From an uncultured Butyrivibrio sp. (lineage in GTDB: Bacteria; Bacillota; Clostridia; Lachnospirales; Lachnospiraceae): 8,477 bases of DNA. This document shows positions 1 to 6,959 of this stretch, one piece after another. The stretch lies in NCBI RefSeq assembly GCF_947169445.1, contig NZ_CAMVPU010000100.1, positions 1 to 8,477 of the forward strand, given 5' to 3'. Numbering within the stretch: the stretch's first letter is position 1; each line of letters begins with the position of its first letter. The position numbers and the translations under genes are program-made. Under the pieces are notes generated by a model. The model saw only the letters and a list, made by a program, of their open reading frames with translations, ran no database searches and was not told where the DNA came from.

Positions 1-13
1 TTTTCATTAAGAA

Positions 14-85
14 CAGGGGAAGCAGGATTCGAACCCGCATGAGCGGTTTTGGAGACCGGCATACTAGCCATTGTATGATTCCCCT
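14..85 (-). tRNA. tRNA-Trp (anticodon CCA)
   Basis: Read on the minus strand this folds as a 72-nt cloverleaf. The 7-bp acceptor stem AGGGGAA/TTCCCCT is perfect. The D arm is ATAC/GTAT with GG in its loop. The anticodon loop is CTCCAAA, giving anticodon CCA (Trp). The T arm is GCGGG/CCTGC with loop TTCGAAT, and the discriminator base is G. CCA is not encoded, so the 3' end must be added after transcription. Small oddities are a C·C apposition at the base of the anticodon stem (27:43), a pyrimidine at position 9 and a 4-nt variable loop. In many Clostridia tRNA-Trp sits just upstream of secE-nusG; that neighbourhood would lie to the left of the window and cannot be confirmed here. No terminator is visible in the 13 bases after it. 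Confidence 0.96.
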
Positions 86-125
86 TTATTCACTTGGTTA
101 GTACTCACTCGCACCAACGAATGAA

Positions 126-154
126 AGTATATCATACAGTGAAAGGGTTGTAAA
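126..154 (-). promoter_or_regulatory. Sigma-A-type promoter of tRNA-Trp
   Basis: On the minus strand TTTACA (149-154) is followed after exactly 17 bp by TATACT (126-131). This is a near-consensus -35/-10 pair. The predicted transcript start is near 119, giving a leader of about 33 nt before the tRNA 5' end at 85. The run of T just upstream in the minus-strand reading (A/T-rich at 157-164 on the plus strand) could act as an UP-like element. Confidence 0.8.
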
Positions 155-243
155 CATTTTTTTTGCAGGCAAAGAATGTGCGGAAAAACGGTAACAAAAA
201 GAAGAGGTAAAAAAGATGCTCTGCTTATATACTTGTTGCACTA

Positions 244-276
244 TATAATGTATAATCAAAAGTGTTGAGGTATAAT
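244..276 (+). promoter_or_regulatory. AT-rich promoter region of the secreted repeat protein gene
   Basis: Three exact TATAAT hexamers occur at 244-249, 251-256 and 271-276, 44 to 71 bp before the gene start. None has a convincing TTGACA-like partner at 16-18 bp, so I can name the region but not the -10 actually used. The region is divergent from the tRNA-Trp promoter. Confidence 0.45.
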
Positions 277-319
277 ATTTAGTGTTTTAAAAAGCTTTTT
301 CTTTTTGAGGAGGATATGT

Positions 320-1381
320 ATGAGGAAAAGAATAACATCCTTTGCGATTATATTTATGATGGCCTTTATGTCTGTAGTGGCATTTAATATGGGCTCTGTT
401 CGGGCTGACGCTGCAGAATCTTCTTTTTCAGGAACGGTTTCATCCAAGACAACTACAGAGAGGCTCTTTCTTGATACAAGTTCAGGAACAATGGAGTTCA
501 AGATTGATTCAAATCTTACTGTTTCCGGATCCAAGATGGTACTTCCCGGAAGTTCAATAACTGCAACAGGATATGTTGGAAGTGATGCTTACTGGCATGT
601 GACTAAGATTTCAGGAACTACTTCAAGTAATAAGGTTACAGTCGATCAGAGTACCAAGGCTACAGTTAAGGGGAGAATTGCTAACGGAACATCTGAAGAC
701 CTTTTGTACCTTGTAGTAGATAATGGCACGATGCAGATCAAGATGGATGATGATACTGACCTTAGTGGAACAACAATGCTGATTGTTGGTAAGACTGTTC
801 AGGTTGAGTGTGCAAGAGGTTCAGATGCATATATGCATGCACTTTCAATCTCAGATGCTTATGCATCTACTGGTTATTCTTCCACAACTTCTTCATCATA
901 TTCCGCAAGCACTGTAGCTGCTGTTTCAGGCACTGCAGTTACCGGAACTGTTGAAAAGGGGACCACTTCATCAAAGCTTTACTTGTCCACTAGTGCAGGA
1001 ACAATGGAATTTGTCCTTGATCTGACAACAGATGTGACAGGATGCAGAGTTTTGATCCCTGGTCAGAGCATTACAGTTAATTTCTATAGAGGAAGTGATG
1101 CATGGAATCACACTTCCAAGATTGTAAATAATTCAGCAAGCGCTGCAAGTCAGGCTACTCTGGATTCTTCATCAAAGGTAACTGTAACAGGAACAGTTGA
1201 GGGAGAGACTACAGAGAATACTCTTTTCCTTAATACCAGTGCTGGAACAATGCAGATCAGACTTGATTCTGCTACAGATTTCTCAAGATGTCCTGTAATC
1301 CTTAAGGACAAGAGCCTGCAGGTAGTGATCGAGCGTGGAAATGATGAGTATTACCATGCAATCTCAATTGCACAGAATTAA
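320..1381 (+). CDS. Secreted protein of four tandem ~64-residue beta-rich units (function unknown)
   Basis: 353-residue exported protein. The start is the ATG at 320, placed 6 nt after a perfect AGGAGG (308-313); an in-frame TTG at 305 would lie before this site and is rejected. The N-terminus has a basic MRKR, a hydrophobic core (about 7-22) and a likely signal peptidase site ADA|A near residue 31. There is no lipobox, LPxTG or membrane anchor, so the product is probably released or loosely wall-associated. The rest is four homologous units at about residues 36-99, 115-179, 205-269 and 287-350, joined by Ser/Thr-rich linkers; 180-204 is the longest. Each unit has a G-[TR]-[VI] strand, an L-[FY]-L strand, the motif GTM-[EQ]-[FI], a D/N turn, a strand ending in a Gly-Ser/Asn-Asp turn, and a final His-containing strand. 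The pattern suggests small beta-barrel or OB-like domains, perhaps akin to DUF5666-type folds; this is inference only. I do not recognise a named family. A terminator follows, so it is probably monocistronic. Confidence 0.88.
   Translation: MRKRITSFAIIFMMAFMSVVAFNMGSVRADAAESSFSGTVSSKTTTERLFLDTSSGTMEFKIDSNLTVSGSKMVLPGSSITATGYVGSDAYWHVTKISGTTSSNKVTVDQSTKATVKGRIANGTSEDLLYLVVDNGTMQIKMDDDTDLSGTTMLIVGKTVQVECARGSDAYMHALSISDAYASTGYSSTTSSSYSASTVAAVSGTAVTGTVEKGTTSSKLYLSTSAGTMEFVLDLTTDVTGCRVLIPGQSITVNFYRGSDAWNHTSKIVNNSASAASQATLDSSSKVTVTGTVEGETTENTLFLNTSAGTMQIRLDSATDFSRCPVILKDKSLQVVIERGNDEYYHAISIAQN
425..1369 (+). repeat. Four-unit internal protein repeat in A-B-A-B order
   Basis: The units are encoded at about 425-616, 662-856, 932-1126 and 1178-1369. 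Units 1 and 3 share TMEF, then V-L-[I]-P-G and a final strand containing [AS]DA-W-H. Units 2 and 4 share TMQI, a Lys in place of the Pro-Gly, and a final strand with HA-[LI]-SI. The alternation implies duplication of a two-unit block after the first duplication. The DNA copies have diverged, so this is an old repeat and not a recent tandem array. Confidence 0.8.
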
Positions 1382-1402
1382 ATAGATATTAGAAAATATG
1401 TA

Positions 1403-1425
1403 TTCCTGGAATCTTTATCCAGGAA
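1403..1425 (+). other. 3' UTR hairpin without a U tract
   Basis: TTCCTGGA (1403-1410) and TCCAGGAA (1418-1425) form a perfect 8-bp stem around the loop ATCTTTA. It is followed by AAATATAATAG, so it is not a canonical intrinsic terminator. It may protect the 3' end of the transcript or simply precede the real terminator 36 nt further on. Confidence 0.5.
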
Positions 1426-1460
1426 AATATAATAGCAAGATTAGTAAATGATATAAATAC

Positions 1461-1491
1461 AGCCCTCGGTGCAAATGCATCGGGGGCTTTT
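1461..1491 (+). terminator. Rho-independent terminator of the secreted repeat protein gene
   Basis: AGCCCTCGGTGC (1461-1472) pairs with GCATCGGGGGCT (1477-1488) over 12 bp, including two G·U pairs, around an AAAT loop. TTTTCTGT follows. The stem is GC-rich and lies 80 nt after the stop codon. It isolates the upstream gene from the amylase promoter. Confidence 0.88.
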
Positions 1492-1571
1492 CTGTCCTTA
1501 GAGCAAGGAATTTTGAATGGTTAGTAACGGTATTTAAATTGGTGTAGTAATAAGTTCGAACAATTTGCGAG

Positions 1572-1583
1572 GAAAACGTTTTC
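1572..1583 (+). promoter_or_regulatory. LacI/CcpA-type operator (cre-like palindrome)
   Basis: GAAAACGTTTTC is a perfect 12-bp palindrome with the central CG typical of operators of LacI-family sugar regulators. Against the cre consensus WTGNAANCGNWNNCA the window 1570-1584 differs at two positions. It covers the -35 position of the amylase promoter (the -10 is at 1602-1607), a placement that fits repression. The likely regulator is a maltose/starch-responsive LacI-family protein or CcpA; neither is encoded in the window. Confidence 0.7.
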
Positions 1584-1598
1584 TTTAACGTCACCATA

Positions 1599-1607
1599 TG
1601 CTATACT
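1599..1607 (+). promoter_or_regulatory. Extended -10 promoter of the GH13 lipoprotein gene
   Basis: TGCTATACT forms an extended -10 (TG, one base, TATACT at 1602-1607). The hexamer 17 bp upstream, TTTTCT (1579-1584), is a weak -35 and falls in the operator, so the TG extension probably compensates. The predicted start is near 1613. Confidence 0.65.
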
Positions 1608-1629
1608 TTAACTGGTTTTTCGGTTAAAG
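1606..1629 (+). promoter_or_regulatory. Second inverted repeat across the amylase transcription start
   Basis: CTTTAACTG (1606-1614) and CGGTTAAAG (1621-1629) pair over 9 bp, with one T·G, around GTTTTT. The repeat begins inside the -10 box and spans the predicted start. Most of its left arm would be absent from the mRNA, which argues for a DNA-level element such as a second operator and against an RNA hairpin. No known regulator is assigned. Confidence 0.4.
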
Positions 1630-1649
1630 AAAAAGTGGAGGATTACAGA

Positions 1650-3527
1650 ATGCACAGAAATAATTGTAAAAGAATTCTTGCAGCTATAGCAGCGGTTTCA
1701 ATAGCTATAACAGGCTGCGGCGCAGCTAAAAATACAGCTGAACAAAACGTAAGCAATGAGAACAACATAGATAATTCAAGCAATGTAACAACTGAAACAA
1801 CTGTTACTGGAACAAATTCAACGGAATCAAATACCAGTGCTACTGCAGAAACTGGTAATGCTGGTGAACAGGCAGGAGAGGAACTTCCTCCGCTTAATAT
1901 AATAGATGACAAATACCGTACAACCTATGAAATCTTCGTCTACTCTTTTTATGACAGCGATGGAGATGGTATTGGTGACCTTCAGGGCGTTATTGATAAG
2001 CTTGATTATGTGAATGATGGAAATGATGAGACGGATGCAGATCTTGGCTGCAATGAGATATGGCTTATGCCGATTTCACCGTCGCCTACATATCACAAGT
2101 ACGACATTACTGATTATATGGAGATTGATCCTGAATACGGCACACTCCAGGATTTCGATAATCTGGTAAAAGAGTGTCATGATCGCGGCGTCAATCTCAT
2201 CATCGATCTGGTGCTCAATCACACATCCAGCGAGCATCCCTGGTTTAAGGAAGCTACAAAGTACCTAAGAGACCATGCTGAACTTACGTCTATCTATGAA
2301 GAGGCTTCCGACCAGGAAGGGCAGTTAACACCTATAGCAACTCTACAGGACGAATGTCCTTACCTGTATTATTACAATTTCTCCAAAGATAAGCAGGCAG
2401 GCTTTGAAAAAGTAAACGGCTCAGACTGGTACTATGAAGCCCGTTTCTGGTCAGGTATGCCGGACCTTAATCTGGATAATGATAAGGTAAAAGAGGAAAT
2501 TTCTGATATCACCAAGTTTTGGATAGACCGTGGTGTTGACGGATTCAGGCTGGATGCGGTTACTTCCTATTACACAGACAATGATACCAAGAATACTGAA
2601 TTTCTGACCTGGCTGAATGATACGGTTAAGGCACAGAAGGCAGATGCATATATTGTTGGTGAAGCCTGGACCAGCATTGCAACCTACTCAAAATATTATG
2701 CCAGCGGAATTGACAGCTTTTTTGACTTTAATTTTTCAGGAAGCGAAGGCGCGATAGCCGGTGTCGCAAGAGGAAAGAAGTCACCTCTTTCTTTTGCTCA
2801 GGCTATCTCTGAAGCAGAAAAGACATTTTACGAGAATAACGCAGATTACATAGATGCACCATTTTATACCAACCATGATATGGCCCGTTCAGCCGGCTAT
2901 TATGTGGGAAAAGGCACTGAGAACATGGTTAAAATGGCAGGGGCACTTAATCTTTTGATGGGAGGAAATGCCTTCATCTACTATGGAGAAGAGCTTGGAA
3001 TGAAGGGTTCCGGCAAGGATGAGAATAAGCGCGCACCGATGCAGTGGACTACATCAGAAGAGAGCGCAGATGCAAAGGGAATGTGCAAGGGACCATCTGG
3101 TATGGAGAAAATCACGATGACCTATCCGGCTCTTGATGAGCAGATGCAGGATGAATACTCGGTTTACAATTATTTCAAAAAAGCAATCAGGCTCCGCAAT
3201 ACATACCCGGTAATTGCAAGAGGAAAAACGCTTCCGATTGAGGAATTATCAGAGGATGGTGTTGGCGCATTTGTCAGATTCCTTGCAGATGATGGGAACG
3301 ATGGCTTGAATGCAGTTCTTGGGAAGGAACAGAATGGCTTTGAACCCACAGCTCTTTTGATACTTATCAATAATTCGGCTGAGGCGAAAAAAATCGACCT
3401 TTCCAGGTGGGATGGAATTGGAGATAAGCCGCAGCTTTCCTATCAGATTAATGTAGGCGAAGAGAAAAGCGCACTTGAAGGTATGACCCTTACGATTCCT
3501 TCCTATGGAATCGCAGTTATCAAGTGA
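1650..3527 (+). CDS. GH13 alpha-amylase/alpha-glucosidase-type lipoprotein
   Basis: 625-residue surface lipoprotein predicted to cleave alpha-1,4-glucans such as starch or maltodextrin outside the membrane. The start is ATG 1650, 8 nt after GGAGG (1637-1641); an in-frame GTG at 1635 precedes the site and is rejected. The signal peptide ends in lipobox ITGC, with the lipidated Cys at 23. An Asn/Ser/Thr-rich tether (about 24-80) leads to the GH13 barrel. Visible motifs are a Ca-binding-like loop DSDGDGIGD (102-110), region I DLVLNH (186-191), MPDLN (270-274), region II GFRLDAV with Arg300 and nucleophile Asp302, region III GEAW with acid/base Glu338, and region IV TNHD with Asp410. All catalytic residues are present. 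MPDLN in region V is the mark of the GH13_36 intermediate group, which includes the lipoprotein amylase AmyA of Halothermothrix orenii. A C-terminal beta domain ends at residue 625. No sugar transporter lies beside it. Confidence 0.93.
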   Translation: MHRNNCKRILAAIAAVSIAITGCGAAKNTAEQNVSNENNIDNSSNVTTETTVTGTNSTESNTSATAETGNAGEQAGEELPPLNIIDDKYRTTYEIFVYSFYDSDGDGIGDLQGVIDKLDYVNDGNDETDADLGCNEIWLMPISPSPTYHKYDITDYMEIDPEYGTLQDFDNLVKECHDRGVNLIIDLVLNHTSSEHPWFKEATKYLRDHAELTSIYEEASDQEGQLTPIATLQDECPYLYYYNFSKDKQAGFEKVNGSDWYYEARFWSGMPDLNLDNDKVKEEISDITKFWIDRGVDGFRLDAVTSYYTDNDTKNTEFLTWLNDTVKAQKADAYIVGEAWTSIATYSKYYASGIDSFFDFNFSGSEGAIAGVARGKKSPLSFAQAISEAEKTFYENNADYIDAPFYTNHDMARSAGYYVGKGTENMVKMAGALNLLMGGNAFIYYGEELGMKGSGKDENKRAPMQWTTSEESADAKGMCKGPSGMEKITMTYPALDEQMQDEYSVYNYFKKAIRLRNTYPVIARGKTLPIEELSEDGVGAFVRFLADDGNDGLNAVLGKEQNGFEPTALLILINNSAEAKKIDLSRWDGIGDKPQLSYQINVGEEKSALEGMTLTIPSYGIAVIK

Positions 3528-3570
3528 TAGAATTTGAAAATAAATAGAAAAACAATATGTACTTAAGCGA

Positions 3571-3581
3571 GCTGATAGCTA
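3571..3581 (+). repeat. 11-bp intergenic repeat, copy 1 (GCTGATAGCTA)
   Basis: GCTGATAGCTA lies 28 nt before the HAD gene start and recurs exactly at 4428-4438 before pepF. It is an imperfect palindrome (AGCT at both ends if the preceding A is included). The role is unknown and chance is not excluded, because the first nine bases also occur inside pepF near 4663. Confidence 0.35.
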
Positions 3582-3609
3582 CAACTATGCTGTAATTACG
3601 AGGAATGTT

Positions 3610-4413
3610 ATGAAAAAAGAGTATGACAATTATATCTTTGATTTATATGGAACCCTGATCGATATTCACACAGACGAGGAACAGTCACTTCTTTGGGGAA
3701 AAATGACAGATTACCTGAAGCTTCATTTTTCTTCTGAATATACTTCCAAGGTCCTTAGAAAAAGATATCTTGAAATATGCAAGGAAGAAGAGGACAAGCT
3801 TCAGAAGGAAAACGGCGCGACCTGGCCGGAGATCAGAATTGAGAAAGTATGGACGAGACTCATTTGCGAGGGACGTAAAGCTTCTTTACAAAACTTGGAT
3901 CCTGAATCAGCACAGGCTGGTGACTGCGACGAAGATTCTCCGGAAATCAGAAAGCTCTGCGTATTTTTCAGAGAAGCTTCAAGGGATAAATTCGTAGTCT
4001 ATGAGGGTGTTCGGCAGGTCTTTGAGAAACTGAAGGCTGATGGAAAGCATATTTTTCTTTTATCAAATGCCCAGAGAGTATTTACGGAAAAAGAGCTTTC
4101 GGATGCAGGACTTACAGACTATTTCGAAGATATTTTCATATCTTCAGATAAGGGGATAAAGAAGCCGCAGAAGGAATTTCTTGAAAAGCTATTAAAGGAT
4201 AATAGCTTATCTTTTGACAAGTGTGTTATGATAGGAAATGACATTTTCAGTGATGTGGGTGTTGCATTTAAGAATGGTGTAGACAGCATCTTTCTAAACA
4301 CCTATGATTATTCTGAAAAAAAGATTGATGAGGAGCTGACAGAGCTTGGTATCAAAGGCTCGAAATTTATGCCCCTTATCGTAGAAGACGGTGATATCAG
4401 AAAAATTCTTTGA
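3610..4413 (+). CDS. HAD-superfamily hydrolase (HAD-IA-like) with DxY motif I
   Basis: 267-residue soluble protein of the haloacid dehalogenase superfamily. Motif I is FDLYGTL with nucleophile Asp11 and Tyr13 where phosphatases normally have the second Asp. Motif II is LLSNA with Ser152. Motif III is the Lys of IKKP (Lys185). Motif IV is GNDIFSD (Asp211, Asp215). A mostly helical, charged cap lies at about 20-120. DLYGTL followed by a D-[IV]-H is reminiscent of L-2-haloacid dehalogenases, while motif IV looks like Mg-dependent phosphatases. The substrate cannot be assigned; a small phosphorylated metabolite is the default guess for clostridial members. GAGGAA (3600-3605) precedes the ATG. An 82-nt gap separates it from the amylase gene with no terminator, so it may be read from the amylase promoter. 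I see no convincing promoter of its own. Confidence 0.88.
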   Translation: MKKEYDNYIFDLYGTLIDIHTDEEQSLLWGKMTDYLKLHFSSEYTSKVLRKRYLEICKEEEDKLQKENGATWPEIRIEKVWTRLICEGRKASLQNLDPESAQAGDCDEDSPEIRKLCVFFREASRDKFVVYEGVRQVFEKLKADGKHIFLLSNAQRVFTEKELSDAGLTDYFEDIFISSDKGIKKPQKEFLEKLLKDNSLSFDKCVMIGNDIFSDVGVAFKNGVDSIFLNTYDYSEKKIDEELTELGIKGSKFMPLIVEDGDIRKIL

Positions 4414-4427
4414 TTGGATCCTAATAT

Positions 4428-4438
4428 GCTGATAGCTA
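4428..4438 (+). repeat. 11-bp intergenic repeat, copy 2 (GCTGATAGCTA)
   Basis: Exact second copy of the element at 3571-3581, here 64 nt before the pepF start. Both copies lie in the short gaps of the same gene string, but at different distances from the start codon. That makes a shared ribosome or promoter element unlikely. Confidence 0.35.
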
Positions 4439-4502
4439 TTGCATTTTGTGGGATATGATCTGAAATAATCTGGTAAATAATAAGGAATAGCGAGGTATTT
4501 TT

Positions 4503-6308
4503 ATGCAGGACAGATTACCAAAACGTGATGAAGTTGCTTTAGAGCTCACATGGAGACTCGAAGATATTTATGATGACGAGGCAAAGTGGGAAAAAGAGTT
4601 AGAGAAGATAAATGAGCTTTCAGACAAAATGGCAACATATGCCGGCAAGCTTGCTGATAGCAGCAAGACATTACTTGAGGCTATGAAGACTGACGAAGAG
4701 CTTAACCTTTATCTTGACAGGGCTCATGGCTATGCTCATATGAGAGAAGATCAGGATACAGCTAATACCAAGTATCAGGGAATGAAGCAGAGAGTAATGT
4801 CTGCTTACATGAATTCTGCTGAGAAGTCAGCATACCTTAGCCCTGAGGTGCTTTCAATTTCTGACGAGACACTTGAGAAATTCTATCAGGAAGAGCCTTC
4901 TCTTTCCAGATATAAGAGACTTATCGGCGAGATCAGAAGACTTAAAGATCATATGCTTTCAAGCGAGATGGAGCAGCTCCTTGCCAGCGCAGGCGAGATG
5001 CAGGGCGCTTCTCAGAAGGCTTATGGCATGCTTTCAAACGCTGACCTTAAGTTCCCTTCAGTTAAGGATTCAAAGGGTGAGGAGGTTCAGCTTTCAAACG
5101 GAAGATTTGTTCCTGTTCAGATGTCCAAGGACAGAGACCTTAGAAAGACAAGCTTTGAGGCTTTCTATGGAAGATATGAGGAGTTCAAGAACACTTGGGC
5201 TGCTATGTATGACGGCGAAGTAAAGGGACGTATTTTTGAGGCTAAGGCCAGAAAGTACAATTCTGCTTTTGAGGCAGCTGTTGATGGCAATGACGTATCA
5301 CCTGCTGTTTGCGACAGCCTTTTTGAGTCAATCCATGACAATATGGACAAGATGCACAGATACGTAACCCTTCGTAAGAAGCTCCTTGGAGTAGACGAGC
5401 TTCATATGTATGATGTTTATGTTGGAATGCTTCCTGATTTTGATATGAAGGTTTCCTATGAGGAGGCTAAAGAACTCTCACTCAAGGCTCTTGCTCCACT
5501 TGGCGAGGATTACCTTAATGTGGTAAAAGAAGCTTACGAAAACAGATGGATCGATGTAGTCGAGAACGAAGGAAAAAGAGGCGGAGCATATTCATCAGGT
5601 GTTTATGATGTTCATCCATACATGCTTCTTAATTACAACGATACTCTTGATGATGTATTTACGCTTGTTCATGAGATGGGCCATTCAATGCACACCTGGT
5701 ATTCCAACAAGGCTCAGACAATAGTTGATGCAAACTACAAGATTTTTGTGGCAGAGGTTGCTTCTACTACCAACGAAGTTCTTCTTTATCATTATATGAA
5801 GGATCACGCTAAGAACGTTCAGGAGAAGGCATTTATCATTAACCACTTCCTTGACAGCTTCAAGGGCACAATGTTCCGTCAGACCATGTTCGAAGAGTTT
5901 GAGCGTAAGACCTGCGAGATGGCAGAGGCTGGCGTTCCTCTTACAGCAGAGTCTTTATATGATGTATATTTGGATCTTAACAAGCAGTATTTTGGCAAAG
6001 ATATGATCTCTGATGCACAGATCGGATGGGAGTGGTGCAGAATTCCTCACTTCTATTACAACTTCTATGTATATCAGTATGCTACAAGCTTTGCTGCTGC
6101 GGTTGCTATTGCAGACAGAATCCTTAAAGAGGGGGCTCCTGCGGTAGAAGAGTACAAGAAGTTCTTATCAAGCGGATGCACACAGGATCCTGTAAGTCTT
6201 CTTAAGATTGCAGGTGTTGATCTTACTACAAAGGCTCCAATCGATTCAGCTCTTGCAGTATTTGGCGAAGCTATTGATGAAATGGAGCAGGTGGTAAAAG
6301 AACTGTAA
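4503..6308 (+). CDS. pepF: Oligoendopeptidase F (M3B metallopeptidase)
   Basis: 601-residue cytoplasmic zinc peptidase that hydrolyses short peptides, in peptide recycling or nutrition. The length matches the family (about 600). The N-terminal two thirds is helical and has the family's opening, in which a short Leu-x-Trp-x-Leu-Glu-Asp-[IL]-Tyr stretch follows about 15 residues of lead (residues 14-22). The zinc motif is HEMGH (His390, Glu391, His394) within LVHEMGHSMHTWYS. The third ligand is Glu418 in AEVAST, 28 residues after the first His as expected for PepF. No signal peptide is present. The ATG is 7 nt after GAGG (4492-4495). The 89-nt upstream gap has no terminator and no clear promoter. 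The flavin-reductase-like gene begins 11 nt downstream with its ribosome site starting right at the pepF stop, so the two are probably one transcript. Confidence 0.96.
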   Translation: MQDRLPKRDEVALELTWRLEDIYDDEAKWEKELEKINELSDKMATYAGKLADSSKTLLEAMKTDEELNLYLDRAHGYAHMREDQDTANTKYQGMKQRVMSAYMNSAEKSAYLSPEVLSISDETLEKFYQEEPSLSRYKRLIGEIRRLKDHMLSSEMEQLLASAGEMQGASQKAYGMLSNADLKFPSVKDSKGEEVQLSNGRFVPVQMSKDRDLRKTSFEAFYGRYEEFKNTWAAMYDGEVKGRIFEAKARKYNSAFEAAVDGNDVSPAVCDSLFESIHDNMDKMHRYVTLRKKLLGVDELHMYDVYVGMLPDFDMKVSYEEAKELSLKALAPLGEDYLNVVKEAYENRWIDVVENEGKRGGAYSSGVYDVHPYMLLNYNDTLDDVFTLVHEMGHSMHTWYSNKAQTIVDANYKIFVAEVASTTNEVLLYHYMKDHAKNVQEKAFIINHFLDSFKGTMFRQTMFEEFERKTCEMAEAGVPLTAESLYDVYLDLNKQYFGKDMISDAQIGWEWCRIPHFYYNFYVYQYATSFAAAVAIADRILKEGAPAVEEYKKFLSSGCTQDPVSLLKIAGVDLTTKAPIDSALAVFGEAIDEMEQVVKEL

Positions 6309-6319
6309 AGAGGATTATT

Positions 6320-6952
6320 ATGTCAAAAGAAGTATGGCGTCCGGGCAATATGCTTTATCCGGCTCCGGCAGTTATGGTGAGCTGCGGTATCGAGGGCGAA
6401 AAACCTAACATAATAACAGTAGCATGGGCAGGGACCATTTGCAGTGACCCTGCCATGCTTTCCATATCTGTTCGTAAAGAGCGATATTCCCATCATATTA
6501 TCAAGGAAAGCGGGGAATTCGTGGTAAACCTTACGAGCAAGAAAATGGCCTATGCAACAGATTGGTGCGGCGTGCGCTCCGGCAGAGATTACGACAAGTT
6601 TAAGGAGATGAAGCTTACTCCCTTAAAATCTCAGAAGATATCTGCACCGGGCATCGAGGAGTCACCGGTCAATATTGAGTGCAAGGTCAGACAGGTTGTT
6701 GAGCTTGGAAGCCATGATCTTTTTATCGCAGAGGTAGTAAGCGTTTCCGTGGATGAAAAGCTTTTGGATGAAAAAGGCAGGCTCGACCTTGGCAAGGCCA
6801 AACTTGTAGCCTATTCTCACGGAGAATACTTTATGCTGGGAGAAAAGCTTGGCAAATTCGGCTACAGTGTGGCCAAGAAGACAAAGAATAAAGCAGGTAG
6901 TAAATCTAATAGTAAGGCTTCCGGAAGCAAGAAGCCTAAAAAGCAGAAGTAA
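6320..6952 (+). CDS. Flavin reductase-like FMN-binding protein with Lys-rich tail
   Basis: 210-residue cytoplasmic protein of the flavin reductase-like/flavoredoxin family (FMN-binding split barrel). Recognisable family features are the opening PAPAVMVSC (14-22), NIITVAWAGTICSDP (30-44), which includes the FMN-contacting strand, the IKESGEFVVNL stretch (61-71), DWCGVRSGRD (81-90) followed by a KF-x-EM-x-LTP segment, and a final HGEYF strand (168-171). Such proteins reduce or carry FMN for a partner oxidoreductase; the partner is unknown. The last 25 residues (186-210) contain 11 Lys plus Ser, Gly and Asn. This is a disordered basic tail outside the fold, perhaps for nucleic-acid or acidic-partner contact. 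AGAGGA (6309-6314) sits 6 nt before the ATG. It is coupled to pepF upstream and to the VanZ-family gene 7 nt downstream. Confidence 0.9.
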   Translation: MSKEVWRPGNMLYPAPAVMVSCGIEGEKPNIITVAWAGTICSDPAMLSISVRKERYSHHIIKESGEFVVNLTSKKMAYATDWCGVRSGRDYDKFKEMKLTPLKSQKISAPGIEESPVNIECKVRQVVELGSHDLFIAEVVSVSVDEKLLDEKGRLDLGKAKLVAYSHGEYFMLGEKLGKFGYSVAKKTKNKAGSKSNSKASGSKKPKKQK

Positions 6953-6959
6953 TATAGTT

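Noticed and set aside
183..196. Cre-like sequence GAAAAACGGTAACA upstream of the secreted protein gene
   Set aside because: Only the right half matches a cre site; the left half lacks TG and the site is not palindromic.
216..248. Short Cys-rich leader ORF (MLCLYTCCTI) preceded by AGAGG
   Set aside because: It lies upstream of or within the presumed promoter of the secreted protein gene, with no promoter of its own and no attenuator after it.
289..300. Palindrome AAAAAGCTTTTT before the first ribosome site
   Set aside because: It has no loop and is a simple A/T run around GC, as expected in an AT-rich 5' region.
1415..1597. Minus-strand ORF of 60 codons in the gap before the amylase gene
   Set aside because: It has no ribosome site or recognisable protein features, and it runs through the terminator, operator and part of the promoter region.
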